Assembly: GCA_964058805.1 (NCBI GenBank)
Contig: CAXKVV010000047.1
Coordinates: 1-29,902, forward strand
From: Schoenoplectus triqueter
Taxonomy: Eukaryota > Streptophyta > Magnoliopsida > Poales > Cyperaceae
Reading direction: 5' to 3'
Length of the DNA stretch: 29,902 nucleotides
A program made the translations under genes and the position numbers. Below, piece after piece: positions 21,626-29,786 of this stretch. Numbering within the stretch: the stretch's first letter is position 1; each line of letters begins with the position of its first letter. Below the pieces are notes generated by a model that saw only the letters and a list, made by a program, of their open reading frames with translations, was not told the DNA's origin and made no database searches.

Positions 21626-21645
21626 TATATATATATATATATATA

Positions 21646-21816
21646 GTAAAGATACCGTGAGTTTAAGCTTACGGAGACAATCCGTGAGGTTAACTCAAAA
21701 AATATATCAAATCATCTCGAAATTTTAATTTATGATACTCATGAAATTTTTTATATGAAAATCTGTTGGGATGCAAAAATTTGGAGCGTTTTGAGCTTTT
21801 TAAGTCTTGTTTTTTA
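21646..21816. mobile_element. Palindromic element C5, left arm only
   Basis: Typical family C start (AGTAAAGATACCGTGAG, then GATGCAAAAATTTGGAG). It ends abruptly near 21816, before the palindrome centre, where unrelated G+C-richer sequence starts with TGCGACAC. The missing half is not in the window. Confidence 0.65.
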
Positions 21817-22899
21817 TGCGACACTTTTTCGCGCACTCCGCACCACCGCTAGGTGGCGATGGGATGCGGAAGAAGGACATGGAGATCCCTCCTGAACGTG
21901 TATTTTAGTTGACGCCGGTTAATCTCGCCATCTTAGACTCATTGGAAGGCACATTTAGGGGTTTTTTTAGTGATTGTGAGTACTTGTAGATTCGGATGGG
22001 CGCAAGCCCCTACCGTTAATTATCCTAGGCTATTAACCTCGAGGCACCTCTGGATCTTGAAAGGGAGAAGCAAATAGTACAGCTAAATGATGGTCAAGTG
22101 GTCACGTGCTTCAGTGATCAAGATCACTGAAGCATCTTGGATTTACCAACTGGTCAATCCAGTGGGATATGATGGTGAAAAGATGAACTTACTACAGATC
22201 AGTTCAATCTTTACCGCTTCGGGAGGCAATCTTACTACAGATCAGATTGACCTCTACGGAGGGATGGAAGGTGAGTCTACTACAGAACGACTCGAACTTA
22301 GTTGACCTAGAAGATAAACCTACTACAGAATGGTTCAATCTTTACTAGTCAACGACCAATCACACAAGATACAACTCGAATCACTTAGCCGGTTGATCTT
22401 GAGGTTGGTGAATCAGGAGAAGGACGGATTTGGCCCACATATTTCTTCTCACTTATCTTCTAGATCATGAATTTCAAGCACTAAGCTGATCCATAAACCT
22501 AGGAACACAACTGCACACAAAGTCAAACCTGAAGCACTGAGCCAGTTTGACATTGAGGCATGTGTCAGTGAATGAACCTACTACATAATGGTTCATATTC
22601 ACTGTTTGAGGATGAATCTACTATAGAACGATTCAATCCTACAATCTCGGGAGATGAACTTACTACAGATCAGTTCAATCCCCTGAACTAGAAGACAAAC
22701 TTATCAACGGATTAGTTTAGTCTTACTAGTTTGACTGGTCATGAATTACTTGTTCATGACACAGAGTCATCATGATGTCATCTCCTTGGACATCATGATG
22801 TTCTTCTATTTTGAAATTAACATGTTTGCTCATGTCTGATGTCATAGTCTTTGTCATTCTTCGACGGACGTCAAGATGTTCTTGTCTCGACTGGCTGTT
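21817..22899 (-). mobile_element. 3' non-coding region of the gypsy element, possible LTR edge
   Basis: Sequence between the broken C5 element and the gypsy polymerase stop. It starts TGCGACACTTTTT, which could be the outer LTR end of a minus-strand element (an LTR ends in CA). No second LTR, polypurine tract or envelope-like frame was found. Most of 22107-22724 is a hairpin tract (listed separately). Boundary assignment is tentative. Confidence 0.4.
22107..22724. repeat. Tract of short hairpins with a near-constant loop and co-varying stems
   Basis: Eight hairpins share the loop TACTACAGATC or a close form and a build of inner stem, usually one unpaired A on the 3' side, then outer stem. 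Inner stems: GAACT/AGTTC (22185, loop 22190-22200), CAATCT/AGATTG (22227), GAGTC/GACTC (22273), AACC/GGTT (22317), ATGAACC/GGTTCAT (22572), GAATC/GATTC (22614), GAACT/AGTTC (22656) and AAACT/AGTTT (22697). A second type has a 16-nt loop related to CTGAAGCACTGAGCCA: CAAC/GTTG (22372), AT plus ATG/CAT with one mismatch (22467) and GTCAAAC/GTTTGAC (22522). Two further hairpins are TGCTTCAGTGATC/GATCACTGAAGCA (22107-22134) and GGATT.ACC/GGT.AATCC (22139-22160). Stem sequence changes on both sides together; loops stay the same. Function unknown. Confidence 0.85.
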
Positions 22900-25851
22900 C
22901 TAAATATTGCATTTGAAGATTCTACCATCTTTGCCCGAAATGTCCACCGCTCCGAAAGGGTAGACTTTCCTCACCGTGAAGGGTCCGGACCATCGAGACT
23001 TGAGCTTGCCTGGAAAAAGCCTTAGTCTAGAATTAAACAAAAGTACAAGATCACCTTCTTTGAAGATACGGCACGAAATGCGCTCATCGTGCACCTTCTT
23101 TGTGCGTTCCTTGTATATTCGGGCGTTCTCGTAGGCTTGAAGACGCATTTCCTCCAGTTCGTGCAAGTCGAGGATGCGCTTCTCTCCAGCGGCTTGTAGC
23201 TCCATGTTGAGCGTGCGTGTGGCCCAGTATGCCTTGTGTGCAATCTCGACGGGCAAGTGACAGGGCTTCCCGTAGACTAGCATGAACGGGCTCATTCCGA
23301 GTGGCGTCTTAAAAGCGGTGCGGTACGCCCAAAGTGCGTCGTTGAGCTTGAAAGCCCAATCCTTCCTTGTCACCGACACCGTCTTCTCCAAAATAGCCTT
23401 GATTTGCCTGTTAGACACTTCAACCTGCCCGTTAGTTTGAGGATGATAAGGAGTTGATACCTTGTGGGTTACCCCATGCCGTTTCAGAAGTTGCTCAAAC
23501 TGGCGGTTGATGAAGTGCTTGCCACCGTCACTTATTACAACGCGCGGCACTCCAAAGCGCGGGAAGATCACATCCTTGAAGAGGCGCTTAACAGAGTTAC
23601 TATCCGCTTTGGCACAAGCTAGCGCCTCCACCCATTTGGACACATAGTCCACTGCCACAAGAATGTGCTCATTACCTTTCGAAGAAGGAAATGGTCCCAT
23701 GAAGTCGATTCCCCACACATCGAAAATCTCGACCTCCAGAATGGGCTGTTGTGGCATCTCACTGCGCCTTGATATGTTTCCGGTCCTTTGGCACTCGTCG
23801 CACGATTGCACGAAAGCATGTGCATCCTTGAAGATGGTTGGCCAAAAGAAACCTGACTGCAAGACCTTGGCAGCAGTTCTAGAGGAGGAGGTGTGGCCTC
23901 CGTAAGCAGATGAATGGCAATGGAAAAGAATAGAGTGTACCTCCTCTTTCGGCACACACCGCCTAATCATCCCGTCAATACCAACTTTGAAGAGGAAGGG
24001 CTCTTCCCAGATGTAGTGCTTAGCATCGGCTTTGAACTTTTTCCTCTGCTGGTATGTCATGTCCTCCGGAATCACGCCGGAGCAATGAAAATTGGCAAAA
24101 TTCGCATACCATGGTGTGCTTGTGGTGCGCGTCCCAATCGCGTAGAGTCGCTCCCCAGGTATCGAATCGTCGATCGGTACACGGTCCTTCTCCTCGCCTT
24201 CCCAATGTAGTCTTGACAAATGGTCAGCTACTGAGTTTTCCGACCCCTTTTTATCTTGGATTTCAATGTCAAATTCCTGCAAAAGAAGAATCCAACGAAT
24301 AAGACGGGGTTTGGCATCTTTTTTAGCGAGAAGATACCTTAGTGCAGCGTGGTCGGTGTAGACGATGATCTGAGATCCGACCAGGTAGGCACAAAACTTT
24401 TTGAGAGCATACACCACTGCCAAAAGCTCCTTTTCTGTCGTGGTGTAGTTGGCTTGTGCGGAATCAAGGACTTTGCTCGCGTAGCAGATGGCAACGGGTT
24501 TCTTGTCCTTCTTTTGGCCAAGAACGGCCCCCACAGCATAATCACTGGCGTCGCACATGATCTCAAAGGGTTGAGACCAGTCCGGGGGCTGGAGAATGGG
24601 AGCGGACATGAGGGCTTTCTTCAACCTGACAAAAGACTTAACACATTCATCAGAAAAATCAAATTCGTTATCTTTTATCAGAAGGTTTGTTAAGAGCTTA
24701 GCAATTCGAGCGAAGCCTTGAATGAATCGTCGATAGAATCCGCAATGCCCGAGAAAGCTTCGCACGTCCTTAACAGTCTTAGGCACGCACATTTGCTCGA
24801 TCACTTCTATCTTCGCCTTATCCACCTCGATGCCCTTACCAGACACCTTATGTCCCAAAACCATGCCTTCCTCCACCATGAAGTGGCATTTCTCCCAGTT
24901 GAGCACCAAGTTAGTTTCCTCGCACCGCTGCAAAACTTTACACAGATTTTCAAGAGAAGAGTTAAAAGAAGTACCAACAATAGAAAAATCATCCATGAAA
25001 ATTTCGACTTCTTTTTCAATATAAGCAGAGAAAATTCCCATCATTGCCCTTTGGAAAGTAGCAGGTGCGTTACACAAGCCAAACGGCATCCTACGATAGG
25101 CGAAGGTGCCATACGGACATGTGAACATTGTTTTCTCCATATCTGCAAGGTGAATTGGTATCTGGAAGAAACCGGAGTATCCATCGAGATAGCAGAAGTG
25201 GGAGTGATTTGCCAAACGCTCAAGCATCTGATCAACAAATGGCAACGGGAAGTGGTCCTTACGTGTCGCGGCGTTCAGCTTGTGGTAATCGATACACATC
25301 CTCCACCCAGTCGTGGGTCGCATTTGGACCATTTCTCCCTTCTCATTTTGAACAACTGTGTGCCCTCCTTTCTTGGGCACCACATGAATCGGACTCACCC
25401 ATTTACTGTCGGAAATAGAGAAAATAATGTCAGCTTCACATAATTTAAGAATTTCTTTCTTTACCACGTCTTGAAGCACTGGGTTGAGTCGTCTTTGGTG
25501 TTGCACCGATGGCTTATGATCGTCCTCCAGATGTATCTGGTGCTCACAAATAGCTGGGCTGAGCCCCTTGATGTCATGAATAGAGTACCCGATGGCCCCC
25601 CTGTGAAGTCTCAACTTCTCCAAAAGTTTGTTAGTTTCATCGGGGCTTAATTGAGCACCCACAATAACGGGAAAAGATTTTTCCTCATCAAGAAACTCAT
25701 ACCTGAGGTTGTCGGGCAGCGGGTTAAGTTCGACCTTTTTAGGAGTGTCAAATGGTGGAATGCTGCCCTCACCGTGCTCTGGATCAGTTATCTGCGAGGA
25801 GTCCAGAGCTGCCAGCGGGTCGTTGGGGTTACCAGACGGGTCGCAGACTGT
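22900..25851 (-). CDS. Ty3-gypsy polymerase (RT, RNase H, integrase), Athila-like, lacking gag and protease
   Basis: The minus-strand frame is open from 25851 (stop TAA at 25852-25854) to TAG 22902-22900, about 984 codons, without internal stop. There is no natural start in it; counting from the GTG at 25662: reverse transcriptase has LDGYSG at about 159-164 and FMDD at 222-225; RNase H has MCDAS at 369-373 and [11 protein letters not shown] at 435-445; the integrase HHCC finger is at about 581-624; the integrase catalytic triad is Asp in GIDFMGP (653), Asp in SDGG (712) and Glu in NGQVEVSNR (748); and a GPF-type C-terminal motif is near 893. The order RT-RH-IN is gypsy, and the wording before the RT ([16 protein letters not shown], then the [14 protein letters not shown] block) is that of the Athila lineage. 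The protein would stop just after the integrase C-terminal motif. Gag and protease are absent upstream, so the piece is a fragment despite its clean frame. Confidence 0.88.
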   Translation of the reverse strand, partial: TVCDPSGNPNDPLAALDSSQITDPEHGEGSIPPFDTPKKVELNPLPDNLRYEFLDEEKSFPVIVGAQLSPDETNKLLEKLRLHRGAIGYSIHDIKGLSPAICEHQIHLEDDHKPSVQHQRRLNPVLQDVVKKEILKLCEADIIFSISDSKWVSPIHVVPKKGGHTVVQNEKGEMVQMRPTTGWRMCIDYHKLNAATRKDHFPLPFVDQMLERLANHSHFCYLDGYSGFFQIPIHLADMEKTMFTCPYGTFAYRRMPFGLCNAPATFQRAMMGIFSAYIEKEVEIFMDDFSIVGTSFNSSLENLCKVLQRCEETNLVLNWEKCHFMVEEGMVLGHKVSGKGIEVDKAKIEVIEQMCVPKTVKDVRSFLGHCGFYRRFIQGFARIAKLLTNLLIKDNEFDFSDECVKSFVRLKKALMSAPILQPPDWSQPFEIMCDASDYAVGAVLGQKKDKKPVAICYASKVLDSAQANYTTTEKELLAVVYALKKFCAYLVGSQIIVYTDHAALRYLLAKKDAKPRLIRWILLLQEFDIEIQDKKGSENSVADHLSRLHWEGEEKDRVPIDDSIPGERLYAIGTRTTSTPWYANFANFHCSGVIPEDMTYQQRKKFKADAKHYIWEEPFLFKVGIDGMIRRCVPKEEVHSILFHCHSSAYGGHTSSSRTAAKVLQSGFFWPTIFKDAHAFVQSCDECQRTGNISRRSEMPQQPILEVEIFDVWGIDFMGPFPSSKGNEHILVAVDYVSKWVEALACAKADSNSVKRLFKDVIFPRFGVPRVVISDGGKHFINRQFEQLLKRHGVTHKVSTPYHPQTNGQVEVSNRQIKAILEKTVSVTRKDWAFKLNDALWAYRTAFKTPLGMSPFMLVYGKPCHLPVEIAHKAYWATRTLNMELQAAGEKRILDLHELEEMRLQAYENARIYKERTKKVHDERISCRIFKEGDLVLLFNSRLRLFPGKLKSRWSGPFTVRKVYPFGAVDISGKDGRIFKCNI

Positions 25852-25854
25852 TTA

Positions 25855-25933
25855 CCCTTGAAAAATTTCAAGGATGAGTAGCCGAATAAATGAAAAGAGA
25901 GGGCCCACTGATCAGAAGAGGTCGCTGCCTAAC
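25855..25933. other. Junction between polymerase fragment and tandem repeats
   Basis: The frame of the polymerase is broken at 25852, and coding similarity is lost within a few bases. The sequence then leads into the first 242-bp repeat. No protease or gag motif was found here on either strand. Confidence 0.4.
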
Positions 25934-26620
25934 CCCGGAACAAATCCATTAGTCCCACAAGGAAATGTCAGGGTGAGAGACAAGGATATAAATACTCCAC
26001 CACCTCCTATTCATTCGAGGTGGCTGACCATCGGGAGATTTTAGAGAGAGAAAAACTCCTGATGGGTCAACCATATGATTACACTTTTTCTGACAAGTGG
26101 GACCCACCTGGCAGCCCCTTATGAGCAGCTCTAACAACATAGACCTAGCCCATTTTACTAAGAAACCTAATTAACCCGGAACAAGGGTTAAACGCTAATC
26201 CCACAAGGAAATATCAAGGTGCGAGACAGAGATATAAATACTCCGCCACCCCCTGCTTATTCGAGGTGGCTGACTCTCAGGAGATTCCAGAGAGAGAAAT
26301 CTCCCGAGGGGTCAGCCATCTGATCACATTTTTTTCTGACAAGTGGGACCCACCTGGCAGCCCCTTATAAACAGCCTCAACAGCATGAACTTGGCTTATC
26401 TAATGAGTTTAATCAACCCGGAACATGGGTTAAGCATTAATCCCACAAGGAAATCCTAAATGCAGAGCAAGGATATAAATACCCTGTCATCTCCTATTCA
26501 TTTGATGTGGATGACGCTCAAGAGATTCAAGAGAGAGGAAGAGATCTCTTGATGGGTCATCCATGTAATTATTTTTCACTGACAGGTGGGCCCCACACCT
26601 CAGTGACCTATCAAGGGAGT
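25934..26620. repeat. Three tandem repeats of about 242 bp, each with a hairpin and TATA-like box
   Basis: Units start CCCGGAACA at 25934, 26175 and 26417, with following blocks AATCCCACAAGGAAAT, TATAAATA (25987, 26233, 26474), a hairpin and a GTGGGACCCACCTGGCAGCC-type block. The third unit is shorter and ends near 26620. Hairpin arms are TGGCTGACC.../GGTCAACCA (26021-26073), TGGCTGAC.../GTCAGCCA (26267-26318) and TGGATGAC.../GTCATCCA (26508-26563). The TATA-like boxes could be functional or simply part of the repeat. No open frame spans the units. Confidence 0.85.
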
Positions 26621-27420
26621 CAGAATTGAACTCTAAGAATCTACTCTCAGAGCAAACCCTAAGAACTGAAGCAGTATAATCCCTATGCAACAAGGAATGA
26701 TGTCAATGCCAAGCTAGTATTCTGATACAAATAATCATGAGAAATTTCAAATGTGATTTTGCTTTCAAGGCTGACCTGGTGCCAAAGCTGTGAGCAACCA
26801 CCTAACCATGCTTTGATTTGTGTCAATTACTGATAAGTAGTCAGTTCTTTGACCAAGTCACCCTCATGTTAAGGGATTGAAAGTCAATTTCACAAGACTG
26901 ATCAGGTGCCAAAGCTGGGAGCAACCATCTGATCAAGTCTAGATTTGTATCAACTATTGACATGTAATCAACTGTTGATCAGATCAAACCCTAATGAATA
27001 TCAATATAAGTCTAATTGGTATTTAGTTAGGGTGGTTTCTGCAAGAGAGAGATAATTGGCAGAGACACCAAGCTACAATTGAAATCTGGGATTAATTTGG
27101 AGGAAGAGACAGGGTTTTATAGATAAAAGAATTTTTAATTCAAAGAGGCAGGGGTAAAAATGGAATTAAAAATTACAGGGATGATCATCATGAATTTAGG
27201 GATTTTTGGTGAAAATTTCATAATTTTTGGATAAGTGGAGCTATCAAAATAAATTCAGAGAAGATAAAACAGATTAAAAAGGGAAGATCAAGGGCTGAGA
27301 TTCAATCAAGGGTTCATCTGGGTGCAACTTGGGGACAGAGACATATCTGGGTGCAAACTGGGGATCCCAAACATATACACACAGAATCAGAGAAGAGAGG
27401 GTATGACACGTGTCAGCATC
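26621..27420. repeat. Non-coding stretch with a 127-bp imperfect direct repeat
   Basis: GGTGCCAAAGCTG(T/G)GAGCAACCA occurs at 26778 and again at 26905, with further similarity through GATTTGT(G/A)TCAA, a spacing of 127 bp. The second copy forms a strong hairpin: TGATCAGGTG (26899-26908) with CATCTGATCA (26926-26935), then an unpaired A and AGAC/GTCT outside. Its 17-nt loop resembles the 16-nt loops in the 22.3-22.5 kb tract. The rest (27030-27420) shows no gene. Confidence 0.65.
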
Positions 27421-27690
27421 TCATTGGGCCACTTCAGTGCCACGTGTCAGCACCCCATTGGTCCACCTCAGCCAGGTGGGCCCCACCACCACACTGACCT
27501 GACATGTGGGCCCCACCAACATGCCACGTGGCAGGCCATGATAGGTCCACCTCACTCCAATACATGCCACATGGCACCACCAGGGAAGTCCACCTCACCC
27601 CCTCTGTGCCACACGACACAATCATAGGAAGCCACCTCATTCAGCCTGTGCCACATGGCACCATACTACAGAGCCACCTCAGCAGCTGTT
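27421..27690. repeat. 42-bp tandem repeat with palindromic TGCCACRTGGCA core
   Basis: CCACCTCA recurs at 27463, 27547, 27590, 27632 and 27674 (84, 43, 42 and 42 bp apart). The palindromic core recurs at 27438 (TGCCACGTGTCA), 27522 (TGCCACGTGGCA), 27565 (TGCCACATGGCA), 27607 (TGCCACACGACA) and 27649 (TGCCACATGGCA). An extra GACACGTGTC lies at 27405. Two cores contain CACGTG, the plant G-box bound by bZIP and bHLH factors. The unit near 27480-27520 is diverged but keeps the spacing. Short frames across this block are artefacts of the repeat. Confidence 0.8.
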
Positions 27691-27939
27691 AATTGGATCA
27701 TTAATGCTAAAAGGGAAATGCTTAACCTAGCAACCAATCATAACATGCCAACTCAGCCCAATTAATATTAATCTATGAATTAATCAGCTAATGATCATCT
27801 CTGTGGGCCTAGGCACAGAAACTTACAGGTGGGGCCCTATTGTCAGGTCCATGAGCCAGAGGCGCATACTATTGTGTGAACCAAGCTCACACAAATAAAA
27901 GACAGAATTTAAATCAAAGAGATAATATGGAGTGTGTAC

Positions 27940-28084
27940 CTGGCCCTTGCGCATTGTCCCTCTGACTGTGGGTCCCACTCTGTGGCGGTTCACATGCGCC
28001 GAGACCGGCCCCTCCGGAGGCGCCTTCTTCTTCCTTTCTTCCTCTTCTTCTCTTTCTTCCGCGCGACTGGCCGAGAGGCGCCAT
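27940..28084 (-). CDS. Candidate first coding exon, product unrecognised
   Basis: On the minus strand ATG at 28084-28082 lies in a good plant context (ATCATGGCG). It opens a 48-codon frame rich in Arg, Lys and Glu (GRKRRRGRKEEE at residues 9-20), and then a donor site CCAG|GTACAC at 27940/27939. If unspliced the frame ends after about 56 residues. A TATA box lies about 210 bp upstream. The stretch is much richer in G+C than its flanks. No downstream exon was found, and the 42-bp repeats begin some 250 bp away. Alternative: TGGCGCC at this spot is the start of a gypsy-type primer-binding site (tRNA-Asp-like), and the sequence to its right would be the end of an LTR (...AATCA on the minus strand). 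I cannot decide between the two. Confidence 0.35.
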
Positions 28085-28292
28085 GATTGAACAAGTTAGA
28101 GACAGTAAAATCTTTCAGATTCCTTCAATAGAGAGATACATATCATTGATTAGAGCATGTGTCAAGTATGAATTTCGAGAAATATGAAGAGAGCTTGCAA
28201 TTGAATGAATTGGTGAAGAAGGTGATAGCAATGGTAATTGAGTAAAAATCGGGCTCAAATAGAGAAATGGAGATTTTTCATTATACAGAGGC

Positions 28293-28299
28293 TTTTATA
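28293..28299 (-). promoter_or_regulatory. Minus-strand TATA box
   Basis: Reads TATAAAA within CTATAAAAGCC on the minus strand, about 210 bp before the ATG at 28084. The region between is A/T-rich with pyrimidine stretches, as in a leader or the R-U5 part of an LTR. Confidence 0.45.
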
Positions 28300-28594
28300 G
28301 TATTTAGGAGAGCTCTCTGGCGATTGCCAAGTGTGGAGAAGGTTCTAGAATGATCCAAAAGAAAGTGAAGGCCGGTTAATTCTAGAGAATGGCAAGAGGG
28401 TAAATAGGGAGATACATATAACTAACTCCAAACGGCCTAACCACTGACAGCTGACTCAATTGAGTAATTAGAAAGCACAAATACATCCTAACCATTGATT
28501 TCAATTGGACCAAAGGTTGAGATTGAATCCAAGCCGTGATCCAAGTACTAATCACCCAACCAATCACCATTTAGCAATCTACACACCCTTAGCT

Positions 28595-28603
28595 TATATA
28601 AAT
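28595..28603 (+). promoter_or_regulatory. Plus-strand TATA box with candidate non-coding first exon
   Basis: TATATAAAT is followed by a purine-rich leader with no long frame (about 28630-28795), and then a good donor site, CACTG|GTATGT, with the exon ending at 28795. The pair would be a short 5' exon with an intron continuing to the right. The acceptor and coding part are not identified. Confidence 0.35.
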
Positions 28604-28796
28604 CGAATTGAAGAACACAGGTGAAGAGGGAGGAAGGAGAGAATAACCTAGCAGCTAGTAGCAAGAAGAGGAAAGAGTGAAAGAGGAGCTAATTGAGCCA
28701 ATTGATAGTAGTCTTGGTTTGTTTCAAGCCAAAGTCTCTCAATTCGGCCCATTCAAAGCTATTATACATTCTATTCATTATCTACAAGATCACTGG

Positions 28797-29101
28797 TATG
28801 TATTTCTCTGAGTTTGAGATATAATTGAAAAAGATTTTTTTTTTTAAATCGTGCAATAAGCTCAGTTCTTGTGATGAACCGTACATAAATCTGCTATTTC
28901 TCTTTCAATTTCAATCTTACATCTTGATTCTTGTATCTCTCTTTGAATTCTTTGCTCTCCATCTTTACCTTTCGATTGAATTTCAAAGATTGCCAGTATT
29001 GCATATGAAATTAGTTATGAAACTTGAATAATCAAAGACCCGAGCTTCTAGTTTGAACTTCATGTAATCATTGTATCTTTCTTCTATCACCTGATTATAC
29101 A
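28797..29101. other. AT-rich stretch, nothing recognised
   Basis: T-rich, without a supported frame; may be intron of the transcript suggested by the donor at 28796. A 68-codon frame (28825-29031) has no recognisable feature. Confidence 0.4.
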
Positions 29102-29435
29102 AATGGGATTGGTAGTAGAGCTATACAGTTCTCCCATTCATTGCGGAATATAAAAGCCAGTTCAGTATTGAATCAGTAGTAGGATTATCTAATCCTCCTG
29201 ATTCCATTGCTTGAATGATTGTTATGACACTCACAATCAATTCAAAGTGCAAGAAGGTACAGTAATTAAGAGTAATCCAGTACGCAGCCCTTGAATAAAC
29301 ATGATCGGTACCATATCAAGCAACACCAAGGTCAACCAGGCCATAAATGAAGGATCCATAAAGAATTGATCTTGCAAACATGATTAGAAGGTATAAACGA
29401 TCGACAACAGAAGATTAATTATGAGGATTGTCGAT
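29102..29435. repeat. Second group of hairpins
   Basis: Four hairpins: AATGGGA/TCCCATT (29102-29138, 23-nt loop); AGGATT/AATCCT inside AATCAG/CTGATT (29171-29203); GATTGT/ACAATC, one unpaired A on the 3' side, then TTGAAT/ATTCAA (29211-29245, 10-nt loop); and ATCGACAA/TTGTCGAT (29400-29435, 20-nt loop). The third has the same build as the hairpins at 22.2-22.7 kb. The first two contain GTAGTAG, which resembles the inverted left loop (CTGTAGTA). Confidence 0.6.
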
Positions 29436-29495
29436 TAATCAAGTCGAATTTGCAATCGAAAACTTAACCGGTACCGAATTGAAACTGTACCAGAA

Positions 29496-29786
29496 ATGGT
29501 ACTCTTACACACAATGAAACACCGTACCGATCTTCAATCAGATACTATAAACGTGTTCCTGACAACGAGGCGACACTGCTGGGTCTACCTGATCGGAGGG
29601 ACAGAGCTCCGGCTGCCGGAAACAACCTCCAGCGTGAATCTCAGCGAGGCAGTCAACGGGATAGTCAGAGGGACGAGTGTGCACGACTTTCAGCGCATAA
29701 ACACGAGATTTGATGCACGACAACACATCTTGAAGGAATCCAACGACAGTCATAAATCGCAGCTTAAAGGAGAAAGAAAGAGTTGA
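29496..29786 (+). CDS. Short open frame, 96 codons, unrecognised
   Basis: Starts at ATG 29496 and ends with TGA at 29784-29786. The middle (29550-29770) is clearly richer in G+C than its surroundings. The product has no membrane segment or signal peptide that I can see; its second half is polar and rich in Arg, His, Lys and Ser. A minus-strand frame of 71 codons overlaps it (29538-29753), so the strand is uncertain. It might be an exon of a gene continuing past the window edge, or a remnant of a mobile element. I recognise no family. Confidence 0.3.
   Translation: MVLLHTMKHRTDLQSDTINVFLTTRRHCWVYLIGGTELRLPETTSSVNLSEAVNGIVRGTSVHDFQRINTRFDARQHILKESNDSHKSQLKGERKS

Noticed and set aside
21817..22100. 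tRNA or other structured RNA gene in the G+C-richer stretch
   Set aside because: No cloverleaf or internal promoter boxes could be found by eye.
22181..22724. CRISPR-like array
   Set aside because: Repeats are hairpins with variable stems and a fixed loop at irregular distances. There are no direct repeats with unique spacers, and the DNA is from a plant.
23022..25443. Many plus- and minus-strand frames within the gypsy polymerase
   Set aside because: They are shadow frames of the long coding frame, without domains.
27322..27692. Open frames of 60-100 codons on both strands
   Set aside because: They arise from the 42-bp tandem repeat and its neighbours, as shown by the repeated His/Pro/Thr wording.
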